A DNA stretch of 64,000 nt from Candidatus Dechloromonas phosphorivorans (GCA_016721185.1 JADKIP010000012.1:620001-684000), one strand, 5' to 3'; positions 54,108 to 62,973 are shown, numbered from the stretch's first letter. Numbers and translations: made by a program. Notes: a model not told the origin generated them from the letters alone.

Positions 54108-55087
54108 GATCGGGCGTTGACTCTGTGGCACTAGCACCAGCCATTGATTCTGTGGCACCGGCCGCTGCCTCGATGGCACTGGTGGCTGATGAACTGCGCA
54201 AGACTTACGCCGGTACCGAAGTGGTTGCCGGTTTGTCCTTCGCCGTCCAACCCGGTACCTGTTTCGGTCTGCTCGGCCCCAATGGTGCCGGCAAGACGAC
54301 GACCTTGCGCCTCTGTCTGGGCCTGACTGCGCCGGATAGCGGCACGGTCAGGCTCAACGGCTTGGCGATTCCGGCAGAAGCCCAGCAGGCGAGGGCGCGA
54401 GTCGGTGTCGTGCCGCAGTTCGACAACCTCGATCCGGATTTTACCGCCAGCGAAAATCTGCTCGTTTTTGGCCGCTACTTCGGCATTCCCGATGCCGAGA
54501 TCAAGGAGCGCATTCCGCAACTGCTCGAATTCGCCAGCCTGAGCAGCAAGGCCGAGGCGCGGATTTCGACCTTGTCCGGTGGCATGAAACGGCGCCTGAC
54601 GCTGGCCCGGGCGCTGGTGAATAATCCGGATATTATTTTTCTCGACGAGCCGACTACCGGCCTCGATCCGCAAGCCCGGCATTTGATCTGGGATCGTCTG
54701 AAGCAGCTTAAATCAGCCGGCAAAACGCTGATTTTGACGACGCATTTCATGGATGAGGCGGAGCGCCTGTGCGATCGCCTGATCGTCATCGACCACGGCC
54801 GCAAAATTACCGAAGGTAGCCCACGGCAACTGATCGCCGAGCATATCGAACCGCAGGTGATCGAGGTCTTCGATGAAGCCGGTGGCGATCTGCCAGCCTT
54901 CGTGGCAAACCATCGCGGGCTGGCCGAGCGGGTGGAAACCAGTGGTGAAACAGTCTTCTTTTATTGTCGCGAACCGCGCGACTTGCTGGCCAAACTGGCT
55001 GACGCCCACGGTCTGCGCTACGTGCACCGGGCGTCGAATCTGGAAGACGTATTTATCAAGCTGACCGGCCGGGAATTGCGCGATTAG
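54095..55087 (+). CDS. NodI-type ABC transporter ATPase without adjacent permease
   Basis: 330 residues. Walker A GPNGAGKTTT near 65-74, signature LSGGMKRRLTLARALV near 165-180, Walker B IIFLDEPTTGLDP near 185-197, and a C-terminal domain as in NodI exporters. The first 26 residues are a low-complexity Ala/Ser/Val leader carrying an imperfect duplication (DSVALAPA / DSVAPAAA) absent from the family; an alternative start is the ATG at 54173 (MALVADELRKTYAG). No nodJ-type permease follows; the next 210 bases hold a repeat and a terminator instead. Confidence 0.85.
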   Translation: MAALGSGVDSVALAPAIDSVAPAAASMALVADELRKTYAGTEVVAGLSFAVQPGTCFGLLGPNGAGKTTTLRLCLGLTAPDSGTVRLNGLAIPAEAQQARARVGVVPQFDNLDPDFTASENLLVFGRYFGIPDAEIKERIPQLLEFASLSSKAEARISTLSGGMKRRLTLARALVNNPDIIFLDEPTTGLDPQARHLIWDRLKQLKSAGKTLILTTHFMDEAERLCDRLIVIDHGRKITEGSPRQLIAEHIEPQVIEVFDEAGGDLPAFVANHRGLAERVETSGETVFFYCREPRDLLAKLADAHGLRYVHRASNLEDVFIKLTGRELRD

Positions 55088-55167
55088 CCGGGGCCAGGGC
55101 TTTCGTCCAGCGCCTGGCGTTCAGCGCAAACCTGCGTCGATCATGAAAGTAAGCGCTGGCTCCAAGA

Positions 55168-55270
55168 CCATAGATTCAGCGGCCGACCCTGCGGTCAACC
55201 CAAAATTTCGTTAAAAAATGAGCCCCGATTATTTGCGCGGGTTAACAAAAAACGGCCGCAGAAGCGGCCG
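55168..55270. repeat. Intergenic repeat copy C with minus-strand terminator
   Basis: Begins CCATAG, then a GGCCGACC segment and an exact CTGCGGTCAAC at 55189-55199, followed by A/T tracts. Copies A (58929) and B (61921) share the CCATAG-x-GGCTAGCC-x-CGGTCAACC order. A hairpin CGGCCGC-AGAA-GCGGCCG (55253-55270) followed on the minus strand by T6 terminates the pseudo-receiver gene. Confidence 0.65.
55189..55199 (-). repeat. USS-like 11-mer (CTGCGGTCAAC on plus), copy 12 (intergenic)
   Basis: Exact copy in repeat C. AAAATTT starts 2 bases and AAAAAA 13 bases past the core, the clearest case of the two phased A/T tracts. Confidence 0.78.
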
Positions 55271-55297
55271 CATGAAACTTGTCGGGCCGGCGCTCAA

Positions 55298-55759
55298 TCA
55301 GCCGAAGGAAGCGACCTGCTCGCGCGGTGCACGCTGGGCGGGTTGATCAACAAGCGGCGCAGCCTTGCGGGTAGCGAATTGGTGGACATTGCTCTTGTTG
55401 ACGAGATAAGGGCGAAGCACCAAGCCCAGTTGCGTTGCCGACATGCGCTGGTCAAACACCAGGTTTGCGCCGCAATCAAGCAGGCGGGCCGGCATGTTGC
55501 GATCAAAACGGCTCATCTTGGTGTAAGTCAGCAAGGGCGTATGCGGCAACCAGCCGCGCAGGAAGACCAGCGCCGCAAAGGTGTCTTCAGGCAGCTCCGG
55601 GCCGACAATGACCAGCTGAAACTCTTCGCCACGCAACTGCTCTTTTGCTTCCATCAGGCTCTGCGCTTGCTGCAGAACGTACTGGTCACTGACCCACGAC
55701 AATGCGTCGTCTACCAAGGCGCGCCGTTCTGAAGACGGGTCGACGATGAGAATATTCAT
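55298..55759 (-). CDS. Pseudo-receiver (response-regulator-like) protein
   Basis: 153 residues with a CheY-like fold: MNILIVDPSSERRALVDDAL at the N-terminus gives the first acid, but the phospho-acceptor position reads LVIVGPELPED with glycine instead of aspartate. The conserved lysine may be in YTKMSRFD. Phosphorylation is unlikely, so it may act as an adaptor or stand-alone signal protein. An excellent GGAGGA box fixes the ATG at 55759. The C-terminal 35 residues look disordered. Confidence 0.8.
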   Translation of the reverse strand: MNILIVDPSSERRALVDDALSWVSDQYVLQQAQSLMEAKEQLRGEEFQLVIVGPELPEDTFAALVFLRGWLPHTPLLTYTKMSRFDRNMPARLLDCGANLVFDQRMSATQLGLVLRPYLVNKSNVHQFATRKAAPLVDQPAQRAPREQVASFG

Positions 55760-55860
55760 GATTTCCTCCTCCAATGATGCTGAATTCGTAGCTTCGTTTT
55801 TACGAATTGGAGTGTAGGCGGCTAGTCGTTTGCCATCTATCGGCGTGAATAGGGATAAAA

Positions 55861-57444
55861 CTAGGTAGTTTCCCGGATGCCGGCATGGCGCGCCTGGCGC
55901 TGGGCCAAGGCTCTTGCGACGGAAGCGGGTGAGTTATCCCGCCCTTTCAGGTGGCCGGCCAGGCAGGACGGATTCGCTCGGGCGCCACTGGCCAGATAGT
56001 CAGCCAGCAAGCGCTGGCGAGCCTCTTCCACATCCAGCCTTATCACCTGAGTCAGATAATCGAAAAGGCGGTCGACCAGCATTTCAGGCGTCAGGCCGCT
56101 GGTTTTTCCGGTGTTTTGCCAGAGCCAGTTGCTCCAGGCAAGAAAAGCCGCAAATGGTGACGGGCCGGCCAGCAGCAAAGGCAGGGTTTGCTTGAAGCGG
56201 CCCGAGTTGGCGAGCAGATCCCAGTAGCGGGCCAGCCGGGTGAAGCGTTGCACGTCCGCCGCATCGACTGCCCCGGTTTGCTGGATGGTGTAGGGCGGCT
56301 GGCTGTCGTAAACCATGCCGTGTTCGACGCTATGTCGGGCAATCGGCGTGCCGCGCAGGCGTTTCAGCACGCCGAGCTGGATTTCATGCGGCTGCAGCGC
56401 GTACAGCCGGTCAAAGCCTTCGGCAAAACTGGCCAGCGTTTCGCCGGGCAAACCAAAAATCAGGTCGGTGTGCAGATGGGCGTGGCTGTGATTGACCAGC
56501 CAATCGACGTTGGCGCAAGTCTTGTCGTTATCCTGCCGGCGCGAAATTCGCTGCTGTACCTCGGGGCTGAAGGTTTGAATGCCGACCTCAAACTGCAGTA
56601 CGCCGGGTGGAAAGCGGGCGATCATTTCCTTCAGGCGATCGGGCAAATGATCGGGAATGACCTCGAAATGCAGGAATAAATCGGGTGTCAGGCGGTCGAG
56701 GAAGAACTGAAGAATGCGCAGCGAGCTGTCGATTTTCAGGTTGAAAGTACGATCGACAAACTTGAAATTGCGCGCCCCGCGCTGATAAAGCCCTTCCAGC
56801 GCGGCGAGGAATTGCTCTAGCTCGAAAGCCCAGGCGGTTTTATCGAGCGCACTGAGGCAGAACTCGCATTTGAACGGGCAGCCGCGCGAGGCTTCCACAT
56901 ATAAAAGCCGGTGCGCCAGATCGCTGGCGCTGTACTCGGCGTAGGGCAGGTTGATTTCTTCCAGTCCGGCCTGTTCGCCGCTGATCACCTTCATCAACGG
57001 TTTTGGCCCGTGCAGCAAGGCGCGGCAGAGTTTGGGGAAACTGACATCGCCCCAGCCGGTAATCAGGTGATCGGCCAGCCGGACAATTTCCTGATCTGCC
57101 CATTCGTGGCTGACTTCCGGCCCGCCGAGCACGATTTTCAGGTCGGGCCGCGCCAGCTTGAGCTGGCGGATAACTTCCGTCGTCGCCGACACATTCCAGA
57201 TATAAACGCCGAAACCGATGATCTGCGTACCGCGATCCGGCACATCACCCAGTTCGGCGAGCAATGTTTCGACAATCTCCGTCGTCGGCCGGGCAATGGT
57301 GAATTCGCGCATCACGGTGCGGGCGCGCAGGTCGTCGCCGCCGTGGCGGGCCATGTTGGCCAGCAAATAACGCAAGCCCAAAGAGGCGTGAATGTATTTG
57401 GCGTTGAGCGTGCTCAGGATGATCGCGGGTGTGGTGTTCGGCAT
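55861..57444 (-). CDS. B12-binding-domain radical SAM protein (DUF4080 C-terminal)
   Basis: 527 residues. An N-terminal cobalamin-binding-like domain (about 5-145, ILSTLNAKYIHASLGLRYL start, IVLGGPEVSHEW near 103), the radical SAM cluster motif CPFKCEFC near residue 190, and a C-terminal DUF4080-type region. Members carry out methylations or other radical reactions on unknown substrates. Stands alone; no obvious partner genes. Confidence 0.88.
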   Translation of the reverse strand: MPNTTPAIILSTLNAKYIHASLGLRYLLANMARHGGDDLRARTVMREFTIARPTTEIVETLLAELGDVPDRGTQIIGFGVYIWNVSATTEVIRQLKLARPDLKIVLGGPEVSHEWADQEIVRLADHLITGWGDVSFPKLCRALLHGPKPLMKVISGEQAGLEEINLPYAEYSASDLAHRLLYVEASRGCPFKCEFCLSALDKTAWAFELEQFLAALEGLYQRGARNFKFVDRTFNLKIDSSLRILQFFLDRLTPDLFLHFEVIPDHLPDRLKEMIARFPPGVLQFEVGIQTFSPEVQQRISRRQDNDKTCANVDWLVNHSHAHLHTDLIFGLPGETLASFAEGFDRLYALQPHEIQLGVLKRLRGTPIARHSVEHGMVYDSQPPYTIQQTGAVDAADVQRFTRLARYWDLLANSGRFKQTLPLLLAGPSPFAAFLAWSNWLWQNTGKTSGLTPEMLVDRLFDYLTQVIRLDVEEARQRLLADYLASGARANPSCLAGHLKGRDNSPASVARALAQRQARHAGIRETT

Positions 57445-57513
57445 CCCGCTATTTTGACATCCCCACGGCTTTCTAGCGCTGCACAGCGGTTTGCGGAAGG
57501 GCGTGACTGATTG

Positions 57514-57524
57514 CTGCGGTCAAC
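57514..57524 (-). repeat. USS-like 11-mer (CTGCGGTCAAC on plus), copy 13 (intergenic)
   Basis: Exact copy in the 290-base gap between the radical SAM gene start and the alcohol dehydrogenase, extended to TTGCTGCGGTCAACC. TTATT is 4 bases and AAAAA 14 bases past the core. I see no further gene in the gap. Confidence 0.78.
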
Positions 57525-57734
57525 CGGGTTATTGGCCGAAAAATGATTAATACACAGAAGCCGCTTGCTTTGCCAAATGCGCTGAAGGACTCAGACCGGG
57601 CGATGGGTGCTGGGTAGAATGGGACGGGCTATTTCATGGTCGGCACAATAAATCTGAACCTGGCATCTAAGGCCGGCGTCGTACCCAGCCGATTCATCCC
57701 CGCACCAAATCACAGCGTTAACCGGAGAAACCCG

Positions 57735-58889
57735 ATGTTGAATTTCACATTCCACAATCCGACGAAAATTGTTTTCGGCACTGAAAGTATTGCCAAACTG
57801 AACAAACTGATTCCCGCTCAGGCGCGTGTGTTGATCCTCTACGGCGGGGCCAGCGCCCAGAAAAACGGTACGCTGGATGAAGTCAAAGCGGCGCTGGGCC
57901 AGCGGCTGGTTCAGGAGTTTGGCGGCATCGAAGCCAACCCGACTTACGAAACGCTGATGCGCGCTGTTGAGCAGGTCCGAACCGAGAAACTCGATTTTCT
58001 GCTGGCGGTAGGCGGTGGTTCGGTCATTGACGGCACCAAGTTTGTCGCCGCCGCCGTGCCTTTCGTGGGCGATCCATGGACGATACTTTCCGCCGGGGCA
58101 AAGATCGAAAGCGCCGTGCCGCTGGCGAGTGTGCTCACTTTGCCGGCCACGGGCTCGGAGATGAACAACGGTTCGGTCATCACGCGCAAGGAAACGAAGG
58201 CCAAACTGGCGTTCATGAATCCGCATGTCTTCCCGCAATTCTCGATTCTCGACCCGACGAAAACCTACACACTGCCGCCGCAGCAAATCGCCAACGGCGT
58301 GGTCGATGCCTTTGTGCACATCGTTGAGCAATATCTGACCTACCCGGTGGGCGGCATGGTTCAGGACCGTTTTGCCGAAGGTTTGCTGCAAACTCTGGTC
58401 GAAATCGGCCCGAAAGTGCTGGCCGAGCCGGAAAACTACGAAAACCGGGCCAACCTGATGTGGGTTGCTACGCTGGCTTTGAATGGCCTGATCGGCGCGG
58501 GCGTACCTCAGGATTGGGCGACCCACATGATCGGCCACGAACTGACCGCACAGCATGGGATCGACCACGCCCGCACGCTGGCTATAGTTCTGCCGTCCTT
58601 GCTCAATGTGCAGCGGGCCGACAAGCGTGCCAAGCTGCTGCAATACGCCGAACGCGTCTGGCAGATCCGCGAAGGTGACGAAGCGCAACGTATCGATGCG
58701 GCAATTCGGCAAACTGCCGAATTCTTTGAAAGCCTCGGCGTACCCACCCGCCTCTCGGCCTACGGCATCGGCCGCGAAGCTATTGATACGCTGGTCAGCC
58801 AACTCGAAGCCCACGGCATGAAGGCACTCGGCGAGCATCAAAACATCACGCCGGAAGTCAGTCGGCGCATTCTCGAAGGTGCGCTTTAA
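57735..58889 (+). CDS. Iron-containing alcohol dehydrogenase (YqhD/butanol dehydrogenase-like)
   Basis: 384 residues, group III ADH. LNFTFHNPTKIVFGTESIAKL is the YqhD-type N-terminus, GGGSVIDGTKFVAAA near 96-110 binds NADP phosphate region, and metal ligands are expected in NGVVDAFVHIVEQYL (Asp, His) and HMIGHELTAQHGIDHARTLA (two His). Probably NADPH-dependent aldehyde reductase. GGAG precedes the ATG at 57735. Followed by terminator repeat A. Confidence 0.92.
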   Translation: MLNFTFHNPTKIVFGTESIAKLNKLIPAQARVLILYGGASAQKNGTLDEVKAALGQRLVQEFGGIEANPTYETLMRAVEQVRTEKLDFLLAVGGGSVIDGTKFVAAAVPFVGDPWTILSAGAKIESAVPLASVLTLPATGSEMNNGSVITRKETKAKLAFMNPHVFPQFSILDPTKTYTLPPQQIANGVVDAFVHIVEQYLTYPVGGMVQDRFAEGLLQTLVEIGPKVLAEPENYENRANLMWVATLALNGLIGAGVPQDWATHMIGHELTAQHGIDHARTLAIVLPSLLNVQRADKRAKLLQYAERVWQIREGDEAQRIDAAIRQTAEFFESLGVPTRLSAYGIGREAIDTLVSQLEAHGMKALGEHQNITPEVSRRILEGAL

Positions 58890-58928
58890 GCAGGCGCGGC
58901 TTTAGCGGAGATGCGTGGATTGCCGGGG

Positions 58929-59004
58929 CCATAGAAGCAAGGCTAGCCTTACGGTCAACCGGGAAAAAGGCAAAAAATGGCGCATCGTTGGATGCGCCAT
59001 TTTT
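58929..59004. repeat. Terminator-linked intergenic repeat copy A
   Basis: CCATAG, palindromic AAGGCTAGCCTT, degenerate uptake-like core TTACGGTCAAC (58949-58959), A-tract, then a perfect 14-bp bidirectional terminator (58973-59004, stem TGGCGCATC/GATGCGCCA with flanking A5/T5). About 80% identical to copy B at 61921. Sits between converging genes. Confidence 0.75.
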
Positions 59005-59025
59005 GGTTTTGCAAGTTCGCGGTTG

Positions 59026-59283
59026 TCAAGAACGGTTGCGACCGTCCTCGTTTATTGGCACCGAACGGTCAAAAAGTGTTTCGGGGGCGATGTCCAGATC
59101 ACCCGGCCAACACACGGTATCCAAACTCACAAAGGCCTGGTTGAATAATGACAAATCCTGCAAGCGCGTGAATATGCCGCGATTCAAATAGGGGCGGGCA
59201 TCGAACAAACGGTGGTCGCCGGTACTAAACCAGAGTTCCAGCGAGAAATCTTCTCTCGGTTTTACACGGATGACAGCTTCCAT
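59026..59283 (-). CDS. DUF2442 protein, possible antitoxin partner
   Basis: 85 residues with the DUF2442 pattern: VIRVKPREDFSLELWFSTGDHRLFDARPYL, then VSLDTVCWPGDLDIAPETLF. It follows a DUF4160 gene by 8 bases; these pairs recur together in bacteria and have been suggested to be toxin-antitoxin-like, without proof of which I am aware. Confidence 0.8.
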   Translation of the reverse strand: MEAVIRVKPREDFSLELWFSTGDHRLFDARPYLNRGIFTRLQDLSLFNQAFVSLDTVCWPGDLDIAPETLFDRSVPINEDGRNRS

Positions 59284-59291
59284 GATCCCTC

Positions 59292-59561
59292 CTAGCGCAG
59301 TGGATCGATGGCGAAAGGCGCTTGACCATTAACCGCCAACTCCCAGTCAGCCAGTAGCGATTCGCGATGAATTTCAATCCACGCCTGGACCAGGCGGGTT
59401 TTGGCAATTGGAATTTCTCCACTCAGAACCGCTGCATCCAGAATGGAAAATGAAGCCTCCTGCCCCTGATATTTGGCATGAATATGCGGCAGTTTGTGCC
59501 GCTCATCATCATAAAAATAGAGGCAGATGATGATGCCGTAAAACATGCTGATGGTCGGCAT
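59292..59561 (-). CDS. DUF4160 protein, possible toxin partner
   Basis: 89 residues from MPTISMFYGIIICLYF with the DUF4160 core HKLPHIHAKYQGQEASFSI and AWIEIHRESLLADWEL. The GGAG site 7 bases before the ATG at 59561 supports this start. Paired with DUF2442 downstream. Confidence 0.82.
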   Translation of the reverse strand: MPTISMFYGIIICLYFYDDERHKLPHIHAKYQGQEASFSILDAAVLSGEIPIAKTRLVQAWIEIHRESLLADWELAVNGQAPFAIDPLR

Positions 59562-59666
59562 GGTGAACTCCAAAATTGACGCCAACAGTATAGCAATCGC
59601 CAGCCCGAGGCCATTTAGATCCGGGTGGAAAAGAAACGCTATGACGTGCCGGCGTCCGTTTTAAGT

Positions 59667-60260
59667 TCAGATCCCCGGCATCGGAATAAATCCCGGCAAG
59701 GCTTTGATCCGCGCTATCCACTGACGGATGTTCGGATAGGCTTCCAGCGAAATGCCGCCTTCCGGGGCCAGCGCGACGTAGGGCATGACGGCGCAGTCGG
59801 CGATGGTCGGCCGGCCCAGCGCCAGCCATTGATGAGCAGCCAGATGCGCTTCGATCAGCGGCAGAATGCGGGCGGCGCGCTCCAGCGTATTGGCCTTGTC
59901 GATGGCGTAGCCGAATTTATCGGCGAGGCGGGCTGCACATGGGCCGTTCTGGAGTTCATTGGCGGATGTCGACAGCCATTGCATGACCTCGCCCAGCCCG
60001 GTGGCATCGCGCGGTAGCCAGTTTTCATCGCCGTATTGCGCCGCGAGATAAACCAGAATGGCTTGCGAATCGCGCAAGACGACTTTGCCATCCTCCAGAA
60101 TCGGCAACTCGCCCCACGGGTTCAGGTTGGTGAGGGGCGGGCGCTTGTGTTCGCCGCCCATGAAGTCCACCGGCACCATTTCCAACGGAATCTTTGCCAA
60201 CGCCGCAAACAGGCGAACCTTGTAGCAGTTCCCGGAGAGTTCCAGATCGTACAGTTTCAT
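59667..60260 (-). CDS. Glutathione S-transferase
   Basis: 197 residues: N-terminal thioredoxin-like domain with MKLYDLELSGNCYKVRLFAALAKIPLEM and NPWGELPILEDGKVVLRDSQAI (about 48-69), then an all-helical domain with LGRPTIADCAVMPYVAL near 147-163. Serine in LSGNCYK suggests a Ser/Cys-type catalytic residue. Downstream of the PNPOx-like gene by 3 bases, so cotranscribed and possibly controlled by the divergent LysR. Confidence 0.92.
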   Translation of the reverse strand: MKLYDLELSGNCYKVRLFAALAKIPLEMVPVDFMGGEHKRPPLTNLNPWGELPILEDGKVVLRDSQAILVYLAAQYGDENWLPRDATGLGEVMQWLSTSANELQNGPCAARLADKFGYAIDKANTLERAARILPLIEAHLAAHQWLALGRPTIADCAVMPYVALAPEGGISLEAYPNIRQWIARIKALPGFIPMPGI

Positions 60261-60263
60261 GTC

Positions 60264-60869
60264 TTACTCCTTGGTAGTGGATGTTTCAGTGGGCGAAGAA
60301 TCAAGGGATTGCCATTCGCTCGCAGTAAAGCGCGGCGTAATGTGGCGGGAACAGTTCCAGTCGAAAGCCGCCACCCGAACAAGCAGGATGCGTTCGACCT
60401 CACGGCCCAGCGGCTGCATTTTTGCCAACAATTCCGCGTCGACCGTAGGGCCAGCCGTTGCTTCTATGGTCGCAGCAGCCATGTCGATCACTTCAATGCG
60501 ACCAAGAATCTTCAAGCGGCGCTGGTTTGGGTAATCCATCAGGATCAGCGCCGCCCGGTTGTTAGCGGCCAGATTGCCGACGCTGACGTACTGCCGGTTG
60601 CCGGAAAAGTCGGCAAAGGCCAGCGTCGTCGCATCCAGCACGCGGAGGAAACCAGCCGGACCGCCGCGGTGCTGCACATGCGGCCAGCCGGTTTCGCTGA
60701 CCGTTGACAGGAAAAAGCTGTCGCGGGCAGCAATGAACTCGCACTCGCGGCGGCTGAGTTCGGCGATGGCGTTGCCGCCCGAAGCCTCCCCGAGTTCCCG
60801 CCCGCCATAACGGCGCTGGCTGGCCCGGACGCTGGGGGTGTAAGTAAGGGCGGCAAAGTGGCGAGACAC
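60264..60869 (-). CDS. Pyridoxamine 5'-phosphate oxidase-like FMN-binding protein
   Basis: 201 residues of split-barrel flavin-binding type: FFLSTVSETGWPHVQHRGGPAGFLRVLD (about 52-79) and FADFSGNRQYVSVGNLAANNRAALILMDYP (about 85-113). Member of the broad PNPOx-like clan; the reaction (reductase or heme/flavin binding) is not predictable. Divergent from a LysR regulator, a common arrangement in which the regulator controls the pair. Confidence 0.88.
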   Translation of the reverse strand: MSRHFAALTYTPSVRASQRRYGGRELGEASGGNAIAELSRRECEFIAARDSFFLSTVSETGWPHVQHRGGPAGFLRVLDATTLAFADFSGNRQYVSVGNLAANNRAALILMDYPNQRRLKILGRIEVIDMAAATIEATAGPTVDAELLAKMQPLGREVERILLVRVAAFDWNCSRHITPRFTASEWQSLDSSPTETSTTKE

Positions 60870-60979
60870 GTTTGGCTTTCAGTCTGAGTGGCAATGACGC
60901 CATAATCATCGATGCAATAAGCGCGATAAATAGACTGAAAGACAAAATACCTATGCGAATAACGGTTTAATCCAGCGCC

Positions 60980-61882
60980 ATGGACAAACTCCGCGCTATG
61001 ACCACCTTCGTCCGCATCGTCGAGACCGGCAGCCTGACTGCCGCCGCCGAGCGCCTCGGCACTTCGCCGACCTCCGTCGTGCGCAGCCTGTCGGCGCTCG
61101 AACGGGCGCTCGGCGTGCGCCTGCTCAATCGCACGACGCGGCGGATGGCGCTGACCGACGAAGGGCGCGACTATTTCGAACGCTGCCGGCGACTGCTCAG
61201 CGAAGTCGAAGACGCGGAAGCGGCGCTGCTCGCCCGTCAGGTCACCCCGGCCGGCCGGCTCGTTATCACCGCCCCGGTCATGTTCGGGCGCCTGCATGTC
61301 GCCCCGCTGGTCATCGACTTCCTCGACGCGTTTCCCGACGTGCGCGTCGAACTTCTGCTCGTCGACCGCATCGTCGATCTGATCGACGAAGGCATCGACC
61401 TTGCCATCCGCATCGGCACCCTGCCCGAATCCTCGCTCGTCGCCATCCCACTCGGCAGCACCCGCCGCATCGTCTGCGCCAGCCTGGAATACCTCGCCCG
61501 CCACGGCCAGCCCAGGCATCCCGATGAGCTACCCGGCCACCGCGCCATCCGCATCATCGGCAAAAGCTTCGAGCCGGAATGGGCCTTTCAGGAAAACGGC
61601 CAGACCTTGCGCATCCCGATGCCCGACATTCTCGCCACCAATCACATCGATTTCGCCATCGACGCCTGCCTGAAAGGCGTCGGTTGCGGCCGCTTCTTCG
61701 CCTATCAGGTGCAGGCACAAATCGCCGCCGGCCAACTCATCCGCCTGCTCCGCCCCTACGAACCCGAGCCGCTCCCTGTCAGCTTCGCTTACCCCCACGC
61801 CCGCCTATTGTCATCACGGGTACGCGCGTTTATTGATCGGGCAGCGCCGCGGCTGCGGGAAAAACTGATCGAATCCAGCTGA
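60980..61882 (+). CDS. LysR-family transcriptional regulator
   Basis: 300 residues. N-terminal winged helix with FVRIVETGSLTAAAERLGTSPTSVVRSLSALERALGVRLLNRTTRRMALT (about 10-59), then a substrate-binding effector domain. Related to the small-molecule oxidative/aromatic responsive members. The divergent PNPOx-GST pair is the probable target (110-base shared region 60870-60979), but no LysR T-N11-A box was pinned down. Confidence 0.93.
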   Translation: MDKLRAMTTFVRIVETGSLTAAAERLGTSPTSVVRSLSALERALGVRLLNRTTRRMALTDEGRDYFERCRRLLSEVEDAEAALLARQVTPAGRLVITAPVMFGRLHVAPLVIDFLDAFPDVRVELLLVDRIVDLIDEGIDLAIRIGTLPESSLVAIPLGSTRRIVCASLEYLARHGQPRHPDELPGHRAIRIIGKSFEPEWAFQENGQTLRIPMPDILATNHIDFAIDACLKGVGCGRFFAYQVQAQIAAGQLIRLLRPYEPEPLPVSFAYPHARLLSSRVRAFIDRAAPRLREKLIESS

Positions 61883-61920
61883 TTTCGGGTGGTCTAGTCG
61901 CCGCAATGCAAATGCTGCGA

Positions 61921-61996
61921 CCATAGAGGCAACGGCTAGCCCTACGGTGAACCGGAAAAAAGGCCCAAAAACGGCGCATCGTTGAATGCGCCGTTT
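61921..61996. repeat. Terminator-linked intergenic repeat copy B
   Basis: Same order as copy A: CCATAG, GGCTAGCC, degenerate CTACGGTGAAC (61942-61952), AAAAAA, then AAAAACGGCGCAT-loop-ATGCGCCGTTT terminator (61969-61996). Located between converging LysR and membrane protein genes. Confidence 0.75.
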
Positions 61997-62012
61997 CGCT
62001 TTTCGCTCCCCG

Positions 62013-62429
62013 TCAGGCCGGTGTGTGCAAACGAAAGAAAAACCAAGGGGCCACCGCTATCCAGAGCACCACGAAAACCCAGACCCGGCCCTGCCCGACG
62101 TTGTAGTTGGCAAGCAACTCGGACCATGAATGACCGCCGATGAAATGGAAGAAAACAAACTCGAACGCGACCGTCAGCGCCGCCCAGAACAGCCCGAGTA
62201 AAACAGCCTCGCGCTTGGAGGAAACCGGCACCACGGCACTGCACAGCCAGATCACCAAGCCAAGCAGCAGAATGGCGGTGACGGTAGAAATCTGATGGGC
62301 CGTCAGTGCGTCAACGTGCGGGCCATAAGTGATATCCCGCACCGCCCCATTGGCTACGGCGACCAGCAACATGACGAGCCAGGCAGCGAGATATTTCCAG
62401 AGGGATGAACGGGTGAAGATCGAGGGCAT
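62013..62429 (-). CDS. Four-helix membrane protein of unknown function
   Basis: 138 residues with four predicted transmembrane helices (about 10-30, 45-65, 75-95, 112-132). No family recognised. Converges on LysR across repeat B. Confidence 0.7.
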   Translation of the reverse strand: MPSIFTRSSLWKYLAAWLVMLLVAVANGAVRDITYGPHVDALTAHQISTVTAILLLGLVIWLCSAVVPVSSKREAVLLGLFWAALTVAFEFVFFHFIGGHSWSELLANYNVGQGRVWVFVVLWIAVAPWFFFRLHTPA

Positions 62430-62652
62430 CGGTCGCGGGTTGGCTAACGGTTTTTAGACATGAGAATGGTGCATGACCTTATACCCCGTCAGCATTGATT
62501 ACTTGAAATAACCGTGGTCTCTCCCTGATTGTTCCCGGCAAAGACAACCCGGTTCTATTCCCTGTTTCGCTGGCGACGGTCGCTTGCTGCAACTGGCTCT
62601 CTAAGGCAGGATGAGCCTTCCACGAACAACAACCCAAACCCTGGAGACAAAA

Positions 62653-62973
62653 ATGATCAAAGTCAGCGTGATGTACCCCAATACACCCGGTGCCCGATTC
62701 GACCATGAATACTACCGCGACCAGCACATGCCCATGGTCAAGGCCCGCATGGGCAACCACTGCAAGTACTACACCGTTGATAAGGGATTGGCGGGCGGAA
62801 CGCCGGATGCGCCGGCAACCTACGTCGGCATGTGCCACATTTTTTGCGAATCAGTCGAAGCGTTTCAAGCCGGCTTCGGCCCGCATGCCGATGAAATTCT
62901 GGGCGACATCCCGAATTACACCGACCTCTCGCCCGTCCTCCAGATCAGCGAAGTTGTTGTTGAAAGAAGCTGA
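62653..62973 (+). CDS. EthD-family protein
   Basis: 106 residues from MIKVSVMYPNTPGARFDHEYYRDQHMPMVKARMG with the EthD ferredoxin-like fold; found in polyketide/aromatic pathways and many stand-alone proteins, usually dimeric. GGAG precedes the ATG at 62653. A strong terminator ends it. Confidence 0.9.
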   Translation: MIKVSVMYPNTPGARFDHEYYRDQHMPMVKARMGNHCKYYTVDKGLAGGTPDAPATYVGMCHIFCESVEAFQAGFGPHADEILGDIPNYTDLSPVLQISEVVVERS

